A DNA stretch of 64,000 nucleotides from Sulfurimonas sp. RIFOXYD12_FULL_33_39 (GTDB taxonomy: Bacteria > Campylobacterota > Campylobacteria > Campylobacterales > Sulfurimonadaceae), in assembly GCA_001829785.1 (NCBI GenBank), contig MICF01000004.1, positions 248,001-312,000 on the forward strand, given 5' to 3'. Position 1 is the first letter of the stretch. The number at the start of each line of letters is the position of its first letter. The notes under the pieces were generated by a model. That model was given only the letters and a program-made list of their open reading frames with translations. It was not told the origin of the DNA and did not search any database. Below are positions 55,470-64,000 of this stretch, one piece after another. Made by a program: the position numbers and the translations under genes.

Positions 55470-56432
55470 TCAACTCTCCCCCGGTCCTTTTTTAATCTCT
55501 TCTTTCATAAATATAATATCATTTGGACTTCTATCATATTTATTTAGAGTCTCTTCTATTTTAATGATTAAATTTTGCATCTCTAAAAAGGTATTGTTTA
55601 TACTAGGAAGCAAATCGCTTGTTATCTCTTTAAGATTAAAATCACCGCTTTCTAATGATTTTTTAAACATATCCATGGAACCCTTTATACCCAGATAACT
55701 ATTCATAATAGAACTAAACGATACGGATATATTATTTTCCCATGCACTGCTTGTCTCCATAAATTTTTCGACACGAGGTATCATCTCGTCAAGCTTTTTT
55801 GATGCACTATTTAAGTTTTTTATACTCTCTTGAAAGTTATTTATTGTCTCATTATCTAGTATTTCATTTATTTTTGAGAAAAAAAGCGAGCTATTTTTAA
55901 GAAGCTGAGTAAACTGTTCTTGATTCTCTTCTCTTAAAAGCTGGCGTGTTCTCTCAAGAGTTTCAGATAGGTTTAAAGATATATCTCCAAAACTGTTTTC
56001 AAGTTTTATCAACAAAGAGGGGATAGTTTTTATAACCGGATATTTTTCATTCTTTTTTATTTCAAGAGGAGCAGCATTATCATTACCAAAACTTAAATTA
56101 ATATAACTAAGACCGGTAATTCCTTGAGAAGTAAGTTGTGCTAGAGTAGATGAGTTAATAGGAGTAGATTTTAAAACCGTAACTAAAACTTCAACCTGCT
56201 CAGAGTTATTTGAATTAATTTTTAGAGTTGTAACTTTGCCTACATTTATTCCTCTATATTTTACCGGAGCATCAAGATTTAATCCTAAAACCGATTCATC
56301 AAAGTATATAGCATACATCTGTACTTCAGCCTCCTCTGAAGGCTTTAAAAGCCAATAACCAAATACTGACATCATTGTTAAGCCAAGAAGTACAAGAAAA
56401 CCTATTAAACTGTAATTAACTTTGTTATTCAT
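55470..56432 (-). CDS. mlaD: MlaD-like MCE-domain protein
   Basis: A 320-residue protein anchored by one N-terminal helix (about 9-28). It has one MCE domain (35-120: VLGLNLDAPVKYRGINVGKVTTLKI ... LTSQGITGLSYINLSFG) that forms a hexameric lipid-binding ring. A long helical C-terminal region (130-320) may form the channel through the periplasm. The partners MlaE and MlaF are encoded just upstream. Confidence 0.9.
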   Translation of the reverse strand: MNNKVNYSLIGFLVLLGLTMMSVFGYWLLKPSEEAEVQMYAIYFDESVLGLNLDAPVKYRGINVGKVTTLKINSNNSEQVEVLVTVLKSTPINSSTLAQLTSQGITGLSYINLSFGNDNAAPLEIKKNEKYPVIKTIPSLLIKLENSFGDISLNLSETLERTRQLLREENQEQFTQLLKNSSLFFSKINEILDNETINNFQESIKNLNSASKKLDEMIPRVEKFMETSSAWENNISVSFSSIMNSYLGIKGSMDMFKKSLESGDFNLKEITSDLLPSINNTFLEMQNLIIKIEETLNKYDRSPNDIIFMKEEIKKGPGES

Positions 56433-56451
56433 AAAATATTACCCTCATAAT

Positions 56452-57192
56452 CTATTTTCCCATTTGAAAAAAAGTTTTTATAAACTCGTTCTCAACACTA
56501 AATATATTTTTTAAATTACCCTCATATACAATTTTTTTATTGTCAATTATAGCAACTTTATCAAGAGTATCATGTATGGATTGTAAATCATGAGAAACCA
56601 TAACAATAGTCAAATCCAATAAGTCACGAAGTTTTAATATTAAAGCATCAAAGTCCCTAGCGGATATAGGGTCTAATCCGCTAGTAGGCTCATCCAAAAA
56701 AAGAAGTTTAGGGTCAAGTGCAAGTGAACGCGCAAGAGCTGCTTTTTTTTTCATACCGCCGCTAATTTGTGACGGGTATAGATTTGCATCATCTGAACGT
56801 AATCCTACAATATTTATTTTAAACTCTACTATATCATCAATCATCTCTTGAGACAAATCACTATACTCTATAAGAGGAAGTTCTATATTTTCTTTTAAAG
56901 TAAGCGATGAAAATAGCGCTCCGGACTGAAACAGTACACCCCATTTCATTCTAAGACTTATTGCCTCTTTATATCTAATATTATTTAGCTTATGTGAAAA
57001 TATAGTTATATCACCGCCGCTAAATTTTTGTAACATAACCATCTCTCTTAAAAGAGTTGTTTTCCCGCATCCGCTAGGACCAAGCAGCCCATATATAGAA
57101 CCTTTTGGAACACTCAAGTTAATCCCGTCATGGATTATTCTATCGCCAAAAACGGTTTTTATATTCTTTACTTCTATAATATTGCTCATCAT
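56452..57192 (-). CDS. mlaF: MlaF-like ABC ATPase
   Basis: A 246-residue ATPase with Walker A GPSGCGKTT, signature ISGGMKKK (the Lys-rich variant usual for MlaF), Walker B LLFLDEPTSGLD and H-loop MVSHDLQS. It energises lipid movement by the MlaE/MlaD complex at the inner membrane. It overlaps the permease gene by 4 nt. Confidence 0.92.
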   Translation of the reverse strand: MMSNIIEVKNIKTVFGDRIIHDGINLSVPKGSIYGLLGPSGCGKTTLLREMVMLQKFSGGDITIFSHKLNNIRYKEAISLRMKWGVLFQSGALFSSLTLKENIELPLIEYSDLSQEMIDDIVEFKINIVGLRSDDANLYPSQISGGMKKKAALARSLALDPKLLFLDEPTSGLDPISARDFDALILKLRDLLDLTIVMVSHDLQSIHDTLDKVAIIDNKKIVYEGNLKNIFSVENEFIKTFFQMGK

Positions 57193-58313
57193 ATACCCAA
57201 ATTTGTAAAAATAATTGAGAAAATAGCATCACATACGATAACCGCAAAAATTGATTCTACAACACTTTTTGTCGTATTGAATCCTATGCTTTGAGTATCA
57301 TCTTTAACTTGCAAACCTCTATATATGCCGATAGTAGCAATTAAAAAAGCAAAGAACGGCCCTTTTATAATACCGATGATAAAATGTTTAATAGCAATAA
57401 CTTCGTTGAACCTATTTATAAACAACTCAATAGTAATACCTAAATCAATATTTGCAACAACCATTCCGCCGACAATAGCCATTAAATCAGATATAAAAAT
57501 AAGTATAGGCATAGTAATCATAAGTGCTATAATTTTTGGAAGAACTAAAAACCTATATGGGTCAAAACCCATTGTCTGCATTGCATCAAGCTCTTGAGTA
57601 ATCTTCATTGCACCTATTTGAGCGGTAAACGCAGAACCGCTTCTTCCTGCGATAACTATTGCAGTGATTAAAGGCGACAACTCCCTAAAAATAGAAATAC
57701 CCAACATATCTACTATAAATATATTGGCACCGTATATTTTTAACTGAAATGCAGATTGATATGCTATAACAAGCCCTATTAAAAAACTTGTTAAGGAGAC
57801 AATTCCGATTGCTTTTACGGCACTCTCATTAATCTCAAATGCTATCTCTTTAAATCTGATACTTTTATAGGATATTAAGTAATATATTTTATTCGCAAAA
57901 AGTTCGCCCATAAAAGCCAGAAACGATAAAAAAACAAGATAATTTTCATATGTTTTTTCACCTATTCTTTCTAAAAATTTTCTCTTTTTAGGTTTTACTA
58001 TTTTTTTAGACTTTAACCTCTGTTCTTTTACAAGATTAAACATATCTAAAACTTCTATATTATCGCAAATAGTCTCTACATGTACAATACTGTTTAAAGA
58101 GAACTCTCTTTGTAGATTGTCTATAAAAATTGATCCGGCACTATCTAAAAAGTTTAGTTCTGAGAAATCTAAAACAACATTATCAACTTCGTTTAAATCT
58201 AATAGGTCTATTTTTTTTTTATATTTTGTAAGATTGTAGAGGGAAAGCTCTCCTTTAAATTTTAAAGAGAGCTTGTTATTAGCAAAAATAATATCAAATG
58301 ATGAATTAGACAT
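57189..58313 (-). CDS. mlaE: MlaE-like permease with an N-terminal STAS (MlaB-like) domain
   Basis: A 374-residue protein. Residues 1-105 form a STAS domain with VVLDFSELNFLDSAG, which in E. coli is the separate protein MlaB. Residues about 130-374 are the MlaE permease, with five hydrophobic segments and AIVIAGRSGSAFTAQIGAMKITQELDAMQTMG, the conserved MlaE loop. One protein thus replaces MlaB plus MlaE. It lies 12 nt downstream of cheW. Confidence 0.9.
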   Translation of the reverse strand: MSNSSFDIIFANNKLSLKFKGELSLYNLTKYKKKIDLLDLNEVDNVVLDFSELNFLDSAGSIFIDNLQREFSLNSIVHVETICDNIEVLDMFNLVKEQRLKSKKIVKPKKRKFLERIGEKTYENYLVFLSFLAFMGELFANKIYYLISYKSIRFKEIAFEINESAVKAIGIVSLTSFLIGLVIAYQSAFQLKIYGANIFIVDMLGISIFRELSPLITAIVIAGRSGSAFTAQIGAMKITQELDAMQTMGFDPYRFLVLPKIIALMITMPILIFISDLMAIVGGMVVANIDLGITIELFINRFNEVIAIKHFIIGIIKGPFFAFLIATIGIYRGLQVKDDTQSIGFNTTKSVVESIFAVIVCDAIFSIIFTNLGI

Positions 58314-58325
58314 GTAAAGGAAATA

Positions 58326-58820
58326 TTAAAAATCTCTCTGTAAAAGTCTGTTTACCTTTAAGATAGTTATAATTCTGTCCGCTTGTTTACCAACACCGTC
58401 AATCGCAGTTTCATCGCCGTTTGTAGTATCAGGAGCCGGTCCGATATCACTTTTTTTAATCCTAAGCGCCATTGTCAATCTGTCGATTACAAATCCCGCA
58501 ACATCATCACCATGTCTCATAACAATAAATCTTGTCTCTTCGCCATGCTTTTTAGGACTTAATCCAAATTTTAAGCGAAGGTCAATAAGAGGTATAACGG
58601 CTCCACGCATATTAAAAACACCCACAACATATTTTGGTACCTGAGGAACTCTTGTCCATGGAAACGGTTTAATAATCTCCTGAATAGCCAAAATCGGAAC
58701 AGCATATTCTTCATCCCCTATTATAAATCCTACTAACTGGACTACGTCATCGGAGTGACCTACTTTTTCATCATGTTTTTTATTTTGTTTACTCATTATC
58801 TCTTTTAATTTATCACTCAT
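58326..58820 (-). CDS. cheW: Chemotaxis coupling protein CheW
   Basis: A 164-residue CheW-domain protein (about 25-160) with VVQLVGFIIGDEEYAVPILAIQEIIKP and VPKYVVGVFNMRGAVIPLIDLRLKFG, the receptor- and CheA-binding surface. A Lys-rich tail of about 20 residues opens the protein. It overlaps cheA by 4 nt. It links methyl-accepting receptors to the CheA kinase. Confidence 0.95.
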   Translation of the reverse strand: MSDKLKEIMSKQNKKHDEKVGHSDDVVQLVGFIIGDEEYAVPILAIQEIIKPFPWTRVPQVPKYVVGVFNMRGAVIPLIDLRLKFGLSPKKHGEETRFIVMRHGDDVAGFVIDRLTMALRIKKSDIGPAPDTTNGDETAIDGVGKQADRIITILKVNRLLQRDF

Positions 58821-61189
58821 TTTAAAAACTCCGATTTAAAGTTAACGTTTCTTTGAACTACACTTGACAAGTAATCCGCAGAATATGGTTTAGTAATATA
58901 TTCTACCATTCCAGACTCAACTCCTCTCATACGATCAGACTTACCGGTACGAGAAGTTACCGCAATTAAAGGTAGATTTTTGTAACGATTATATTTTTTT
59001 ATCTCGGTTGCTAATGAGTAGCCATCCATTCTAGGCATCTCAATATCTACTAACATCGCATCAAAATTATGATCGCCCTGTTTTAAAATACTAAGTGCTT
59101 CTTGACCATCACCTGCTTCAACCAGCGTCACTCCTAACGGCTCAAGTGCTTTTCTCATAATTGTTCTATCAGTTTTTGAATCATCGACTATCATAACAGT
59201 ATAATCACTTGCTTTTTTCTTCTCATTTGTAAGCATTGCAGCATCTGAGCTGCTATCTGCCAACTTAGTAGCTTTAACATGTTTTGCCATATCCATAATA
59301 GCTATAACATCTACAATTAATGTTACACCGCCATCACCGCGAATAGTAGCTCCTGCAATTCCATTAATACCTTTGAGGAACTCTCCTAGAGATTTGATAA
59401 CAATCTCCTCCTGTCCTACTAACGTATCAACGATAAGTCCAAGTTTACTTGTTCCCAAACCAAGAACAACAACATAAGCATACTCACTTGAGTCTAAAAT
59501 ACGCTCCACTTCAAAAATATCTCCGATATGTACAAGAGAAAGAACATCTTCACGCAGTCTCATAACCGAACGACCTTCGACTGTATAAACCTCATCTTTT
59601 GATATTCTAACGGTTTCTAAAACAGACGCAAGAGGAATTGCATAATGCTCTTCTTGAACCCCTACTAAAAGTGCTTGAATAATAGCTAACGTTAGAGGTA
59701 TCTTTAGCTTCATTGATGTACCGACACCAATTTCACTGTCAATGTCGATAATTCCGTTTAATTTCTCAATATTTGTCTTAACAACATCCATACCGACACC
59801 GCGTCCTGATACGTTTGTTACACTAGTAGCCGTTGAGAAACCTGGTTTAAATATCAGATTGAACGCCTCTTTGTCGCTCATATTATCCGCTTCTTTTTCA
59901 GTAATAATGCCTTTTTCAAGAGACTTGTTTTTTAACATATCTACATCAAGTCCCTTTCCGTCATCATCAATCTGAATTACAATTTGATTGCCCTCATTGT
60001 AAGCTTTTAATTTTATTGTTCCTGTCTCACTTTTTCCTTGTTCAAGGCGTATTTGAGGTATCTCGATTCCATGATCACATGAATTTCTGATAATATGTAC
60101 TAAAGGATCACCTACTTCTTCGACAATAGATTTGTCAAGTTCAGTCTCTTCTCCGTATATCTCAAGCTCTATTTTTTTATTTAACTCACGGCTTAAATCA
60201 CGAATCATTCTAGGAAATTTATTAAACACTTTGCCAATCGGTAGCATTCTTGTTTTCATAACTGCAATTTGCAAATCCGTAGTAACTAAAGAGACGATTG
60301 ATACAACCTGATTTAACTCTTCAAGAAAACTCTCCCCTTCATAACGCTCTTCAACATCATCATTAATTTTAATCAATCTGTTTTTAGCAAGAACTAGTTC
60401 TCCTATTAAATTCATTAAGTGATCAAGTCGTTTTACATCTACTCTAATAGTTTGCTCAACCGTAGTCTGCTTTTTTGCAGGTGCCGCTGCACGTGCATCA
60501 TCTGATGAATCCGAGTCATGATTAGCCGATGCTGTTGCTCTTTTAGGAGCGACCATGACAGGAGCTTTTGATACAGGCTTTATCTCCTCATCTTCAAAAT
60601 CATCTTCATCATCAGCTGATTTTGATTTAGCTTCTCTTTTCGCCTGATCTTCTGATTGTCTTACTTTTAATAATCTCTCAATCTCGGCTTCCAATTCGTC
60701 AGGATTCATGTTGTCATAATCAGGCTCATCTTTTGAAACTTCTTCAAGCGGCTTATCTTCAATTACAACAGCAGGCTGAGCAACAGGAGTTTCTACTTTT
60801 CCGCTGCCGCCTACACATTTGTCAAGTCTTGAAACACAAGCTGCTACATCAATACCGCTATCAGAGCTAGTATCGCGGATAGTATTTAAAAGAGCTTTCA
60901 TTAAATCAATAGATTCTAAAATAACATCCATAATATCCGCAGATATTATTAACTCTCCATGTCTAGCTCTATTTAATACATCTTCCATATGATGTGTCAA
61001 ATGTGTTAGTACATCAAAGTTCAAAAAGGAAGAAGCACCTTTAACGGTATGTGCAACACGAAATATTCTGTTTAATAGCTCTAAATCTTCAGGTCTATTT
61101 TCTAACTCTACTAAATCTTGGTCGAGCTGTTCAATAAGCTCAAAAGATTCAACCAAAAAATCTTGCAATATCTCTTGAAATTCATCCAT
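58817..61189 (-). CDS. cheA: CheA histidine kinase with C-terminal receiver (CheAY)
   Basis: A 790-residue chemotaxis kinase. The HPt domain has the phospho-acceptor His47 (RVAHTVKGASSFL). An acidic linker (150-235) is followed by a dimerisation helix, a HATPase domain (HIIRNSCDHGIE, DDGKGLD, GRGVGMDVV), a CheW-like domain (about 510-640) and a C-terminal receiver (about 665-790, LVDIEMPRMDGY). CheAY fusions are typical of Campylobacterota, where the receiver may act as a phosphate sink. It lies 10 nt after cheV. Confidence 0.95.
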   Translation of the reverse strand: MDEFQEILQDFLVESFELIEQLDQDLVELENRPEDLELLNRIFRVAHTVKGASSFLNFDVLTHLTHHMEDVLNRARHGELIISADIMDVILESIDLMKALLNTIRDTSSDSGIDVAACVSRLDKCVGGSGKVETPVAQPAVVIEDKPLEEVSKDEPDYDNMNPDELEAEIERLLKVRQSEDQAKREAKSKSADDEDDFEDEEIKPVSKAPVMVAPKRATASANHDSDSSDDARAAAPAKKQTTVEQTIRVDVKRLDHLMNLIGELVLAKNRLIKINDDVEERYEGESFLEELNQVVSIVSLVTTDLQIAVMKTRMLPIGKVFNKFPRMIRDLSRELNKKIELEIYGEETELDKSIVEEVGDPLVHIIRNSCDHGIEIPQIRLEQGKSETGTIKLKAYNEGNQIVIQIDDDGKGLDVDMLKNKSLEKGIITEKEADNMSDKEAFNLIFKPGFSTATSVTNVSGRGVGMDVVKTNIEKLNGIIDIDSEIGVGTSMKLKIPLTLAIIQALLVGVQEEHYAIPLASVLETVRISKDEVYTVEGRSVMRLREDVLSLVHIGDIFEVERILDSSEYAYVVVLGLGTSKLGLIVDTLVGQEEIVIKSLGEFLKGINGIAGATIRGDGGVTLIVDVIAIMDMAKHVKATKLADSSSDAAMLTNEKKKASDYTVMIVDDSKTDRTIMRKALEPLGVTLVEAGDGQEALSILKQGDHNFDAMLVDIEMPRMDGYSLATEIKKYNRYKNLPLIAVTSRTGKSDRMRGVESGMVEYITKPYSADYLSSVVQRNVNFKSEFLK

Positions 61190-61199
61190 ATTTATACTC

Positions 61200-62141
61200 C
61201 TATTTCATATGTGCACGAACTACTCGCGCTACTTCATTGTAAAATAAGCTTGCTTGAAATTTAACCAAATAAGCCTCTCCGCCTGCTTCAACACCTCTTA
61301 ACTCGCTAAAATGGTCACTAATTGAAGAGTTAAATACAATCGGTATATTACTGAATCTTCCGTCTTCTTTAACATTAGCTGCAAAATGGAAACCGTCCAT
61401 TCTAGGCATTTCAACATCGGAAATAATTATCTTAAGATTTTTTGCCAAATCTTTGCCGTAGAGTTCATATAGCTCATCAAGCTTAGTTAAGCCCTCTTCT
61501 CCGTCTATAGCTTCCAATACATTAAATCCCATCTTTATCAACGCTTCTTTTACAATTTTTCTAGCTGTTGAGCTATCATCAAGAACAAGTGCCATCCCTG
61601 AAAAACTTTCAATCTGATTAGGAACATTTTGGGTATCAGGCTCATAAAGACCCAAATCTTGTACAACACTCTCTAAATCTAAAATCAGAAGTACATTATC
61701 GCCTTCGATTTTTGTTACACCCGTTATTTTACTTCCTTCAACAGATGCGCTGTCTCTCATAAAAGATGCAGGTTCAATATCCGACCAGTTTATTCTTCTT
61801 ATTCTTTTTGCTTCATGAACTATAAAACCTATAAGTACGTTGTTAAACTCAGTAATTACTACTCTTGAGTTTTTTGCAATACCGACTGGTTCTTCTATTC
61901 CCATCCACTTTGCCAAATTAACCACGGGTATTACAATGTTTCTTAAATCAAATATACCCTCTATAAATTTAGGCGTCCCAGGGAGTTCCGTCAATTTAGG
62001 CAATTTAATAATTTCACGAACTTTAGATACGTTTACACCGTAAATACCCTCGTAAACTTCATCGTTTTCCTGCTTAAATATACGAAAATCAACTAGCTCC
62101 ATCTCATTCGAGCCAACCTTTAATGAACTATCTATAGTCAT
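61200..62141 (-). CDS. cheV: Chemotaxis protein CheV
   Basis: A 313-residue protein combining a CheW-like domain (about 10-165: GIYGVNVSKVREIIKLPKLTELPGTPKFIEGIFDLRNIVIPVVNLAKWMG) with a receiver domain (about 180-313, IISDVEMPRMDGFHFA). It couples receptors to CheA and is tuned by phosphorylation. The order cheV-cheA-cheW matches Campylobacter and Helicobacter relatives. It lies 3 nt after the LpxH-like gene. Confidence 0.94.
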   Translation of the reverse strand: MTIDSSLKVGSNEMELVDFRIFKQENDEVYEGIYGVNVSKVREIIKLPKLTELPGTPKFIEGIFDLRNIVIPVVNLAKWMGIEEPVGIAKNSRVVITEFNNVLIGFIVHEAKRIRRINWSDIEPASFMRDSASVEGSKITGVTKIEGDNVLLILDLESVVQDLGLYEPDTQNVPNQIESFSGMALVLDDSSTARKIVKEALIKMGFNVLEAIDGEEGLTKLDELYELYGKDLAKNLKIIISDVEMPRMDGFHFAANVKEDGRFSNIPIVFNSSISDHFSELRGVEAGGEAYLVKFQASLFYNEVARVVRAHMK

Positions 62142-62144
62142 ATT

Positions 62145-62882
62145 TTAAATCCCTTTTGAGAAAATATTTTCTTGCAAAAATGTTATGTCTTGTGTTGATT
62201 TTACAGTAAAATATCTTTGATTGCAAGCAAAAGCGCCTAAATTAACATAAATAAAATTTTTTAATTTTATCGTCTTGTTCTGATGAAAATGCCCCTCTAT
62301 AAAATAATCGCACTCATATTGCTCATCCAATCTGCTTGATATAAACTTTTCAAACCCCACAATATCTTTACAATCATCTTTTTTACCTAGATAATCATCC
62401 AGTTTTTTTAAAATATAGTGATTTAACATGTAATCTATCGTTGACAAAAAATATAATAAGTATCTGTTTCTTATTATTTTTGTATAAATTTTATAGTTTA
62501 AATCACTCTTTATATCACCGTGAGAGAGCAAAACTGTTTTATTCTCGAATCTACATGTAAGAGGCTGAGAGGAGATAGGGAATACTTTTACTTTTGGGAA
62601 TATTTTTTTTAAATTAAAATCATGATTTCCCTCTAAATATACAACTTCTATATGCAAAGATATTGTATTTATTAGTTCAATTGCCTCTTGATTTGCTTTG
62701 TGTGTATATGAAACCTCTCCAAAAAGAGCATCAAATATATCTCCAAAAAGGATTAGTTGCGTAGGTTTAAGAATTTTAGAGTCTATATCTCTTATAAACT
62801 CTAAAAACTCGGGGCGCTTATGCGAGTAGTGTGCATCAGCCACAAAAAAAGCACCCTCTTTTATCTCTAAATTATGGAACAT
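62145..62882 (-). CDS. LpxH-like metallophosphoesterase
   Basis: A 245-residue calcineurin-like phosphoesterase. Metal-site motifs are all present: VADAHYS, LFGDIFD, LEGNHD, LSHGD and EGHFHQN. The arrangement matches UDP-2,3-diacylglucosamine hydrolases (lipid A step) and other LpxH-like proteins. The substrate is inferred. The start overlaps the argC 3' end by 11 nt. Confidence 0.82.
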   Translation of the reverse strand: MFHNLEIKEGAFFVADAHYSHKRPEFLEFIRDIDSKILKPTQLILFGDIFDALFGEVSYTHKANQEAIELINTISLHIEVVYLEGNHDFNLKKIFPKVKVFPISSQPLTCRFENKTVLLSHGDIKSDLNYKIYTKIIRNRYLLYFLSTIDYMLNHYILKKLDDYLGKKDDCKDIVGFEKFISSRLDEQYECDYFIEGHFHQNKTIKLKNFIYVNLGAFACNQRYFTVKSTQDITFLQENIFSKGI

Positions 62883-63876
62883 AAGCTATGTTTGGTATTC
62901 CTAAATCTTCATCAAGACCCATCATCAAGTTTGCATTGACAACAGCGGCAGACGATGCACCTCTTAGAAGATTGTCTATTGCGCTAGAGATAAAAAGAAT
63001 ATCTCCTTTTTGTTTTACAAAAATATCGCAAAAATTTGTTCCGGCAACATTCTTCATATCGACCGGGTTTTTGCTAATTCTTACATGTATAGACTCTTTG
63101 TAAAACTCTTCTAGTACTTTATATGCGTCAAAATCTCCGCTTACATGTATATATATTGAGCTTATCATTCCGCGGGTAACAGGAACTAAATGCGGTACAA
63201 AATGAACTTCATCAAAGTCAACACCGAGTTTTTGGGCAATTTCAGGTGCATGTCTGTGAAGGAGAGGATTATAAGCAAAAAGATTGTCGTTTACGTTTAC
63301 AAAATGAGTGTTGTCGCTTAATTTTTTTCCAGCTCCGCTAACGCCTGTTTTTGCATCTATGATAATGGGAGTATTTTTTACTCTTTTATCCATAAAAGGC
63401 AAGACACCTAGTATTGCAGAAGTAGGAAAACAACCCGGATTTGCTACAAGTTTTGCGTCTCTGAGCTCTTTAGCAAACAGTTCTGGCAAACCGTAAACCG
63501 CATGTGATAGGTTATCTATATCCGTATGAGGGCAGTAAAACTCCTCATAAACATCTTTAGGAAGTCTATAATCAGCCGACAAATCAACTACTTTGATACC
63601 CTTTTCTATGAGAGGTTTAACATACGCCATAGCCGTTTGATGAGGCACTGCTAGAAAAACAAGCTCACACTCCTGTGCCAACTCATCTATATCTACCTTT
63701 AAAACATTGCACTCAAAAACCCCATTTAGCGATGGATGCAACTCACTTAGAGTAGTTCCGCCCTCTGAATTTGCTACATAAGAGAGGTTAAATTTAGGGT
63801 GTTTGATAAGAATTTTTACAAGTTCAAGCCCGGTATATCCGCTTGCACCTATTACTCCGACATTAATTGCACTCAA
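62872..63876 (-). CDS. argC: N-acetyl-gamma-glutamyl-phosphate reductase
   Basis: A 334-residue NADP enzyme of arginine biosynthesis. GASGYTGLELVKIL is the dinucleotide-binding loop, ANPGCFPTSAIL carries the catalytic Cys and HRHAPEIAQKL a conserved His region. It starts at TTG 63876; AGGAG stands about 8 nt before it and no in-frame ATG fits. The start lies inside the 3' end of greA (14-nt overlap), so the genes are coupled. Confidence 0.95.
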   Translation of the reverse strand: MSAINVGVIGASGYTGLELVKILIKHPKFNLSYVANSEGGTTLSELHPSLNGVFECNVLKVDIDELAQECELVFLAVPHQTAMAYVKPLIEKGIKVVDLSADYRLPKDVYEEFYCPHTDIDNLSHAVYGLPELFAKELRDAKLVANPGCFPTSAILGVLPFMDKRVKNTPIIIDAKTGVSGAGKKLSDNTHFVNVNDNLFAYNPLLHRHAPEIAQKLGVDFDEVHFVPHLVPVTRGMISSIYIHVSGDFDAYKVLEEFYKESIHVRISKNPVDMKNVAGTNFCDIFVKQKGDILFISSAIDNLLRGASSAAVVNANLMMGLDEDLGIPNIAYVP

Positions 63877-64000
63877 AAACTATCTCCTGATATCTTATCT
63901 CGACTACCTCAAACTCTTTTTGTCCGTTAGGAAGCTGTACTTTTACATCGTCTCCCTCTTCTCTTCCTAAAAGTTGCTTCGCCAAAGGAGAGTTAAATGA
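63863..64000 (-). CDS. greA: Transcription elongation factor GreA, C-terminal part
   Basis: A partial gene cut by the window edge. The 45 visible residues read SFNSPLAKQLLGREEGDDV, then VQLPNGQKEFEVVEIRYQEI and stop at 63865-63863. SPLAKxLLGxxxGD and the following strands are the C-terminal FKBP-like domain of GreA. GreA rescues backtracked RNA polymerase. It is the gene immediately upstream of argC. Confidence 0.85.
   Translation of the reverse strand, partial: SFNSPLAKQLLGREEGDDVKVQLPNGQKEFEVVEIRYQEIVFECN

Overview
The window is a gene-dense, AT-rich stretch of a Campylobacterota chromosome (formerly Epsilonproteobacteria), most like Sulfurimonas or a close relative. The case rests on gene content. 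There is a napAGHBFLD periplasmic nitrate reductase cluster with no napC, a cheV-cheA(Y)-cheW chemotaxis set, a malate:quinone oxidoreductase, an ArsR/rhodanese/DsrE sulfur-handling cluster, and several GGDEF and two-component signalling genes. I saw no tRNA, rRNA, CRISPR array, insertion sequence or prophage.

Layout. 1-3447 (+): cell-surface modification genes, with a partial gene, an alpha/beta hydrolase fused in frame to a class V aminotransferase, and a LicC/PntC-like nucleotidyltransferase. 3444-10299 (-): a six-gene core operon pyrH-rpoZ-spoT-tyrS-nitronate monooxygenase-like-amidase. 10396-17251 (+): a molybdate regulon, modE (with an operator lying across its own promoter)-porin-modA-TOBE protein-modB-arsC-like-modC. 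A small accessory insertion sits between arsC and modC: an AAA ATPase stub, a PD-(D/E)XK protein and a gamma-glutamylcyclotransferase-like stub. 17197-18773 (-): a diguanylate cyclase broken by a homopolymer frameshift. 18972-25072 (+): an unknown protein, a cytoplasmic Deg-like protease, an M3 peptidase, a secreted endonuclease/phosphatase-family protein and an L/F-transferase-like protein. 25102-31015: cspA with a clear terminator, mqo, an ABC-F ATPase, a DUF5718 protein and a SUI1/YciH protein. 31002-32282: an ArsR regulator divergent from a rhodanese and a DsrE protein, with tandem palindromes between them. 32345-32905: a small scar of truncated genes. 32906-37378 (-): a DmeF-like cation exporter, then a DUF2202 protein, response regulator, histidine kinase, small secreted protein and beta-barrel. 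37461-42454: divergent putA and gdhA. 42501-53598: a diguanylate cyclase, then a Crp/Fnr regulator plus PilJ-type nitrate-sensor-like protein just upstream of the nap operon. 53595-58313 (-): pepP and an Mla-type lipid transport operon. 58326-62141 (-): cheW, cheAY, cheV. 62145-64000 (-): an LpxH-like phosphoesterase, argC and the 3' end of greA.

How it fits together. The Mo uptake operon supplies metal for the Mo-bis-MGD enzyme NapA. The napA promoter carries a perfect TTGAC-N4-GTCAA box centred near -41.5, matching the Crp/Fnr-family regulator encoded immediately upstream. The regulator gene is translationally coupled to a membrane protein with a NarX/PilJ-like P-box but no kinase or chemotaxis output domain. 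This is the best candidate for an under-described system in the window. Other leads are the fused aminotransferase ORF, a porin inside the Mo operon, the frameshifted GGDEF gene, and a roughly tenfold excess of the palindrome TACATGTA, all copies inside coding sequence.

All calls come from reading the sequence and recognising families by eye. No database search was run.
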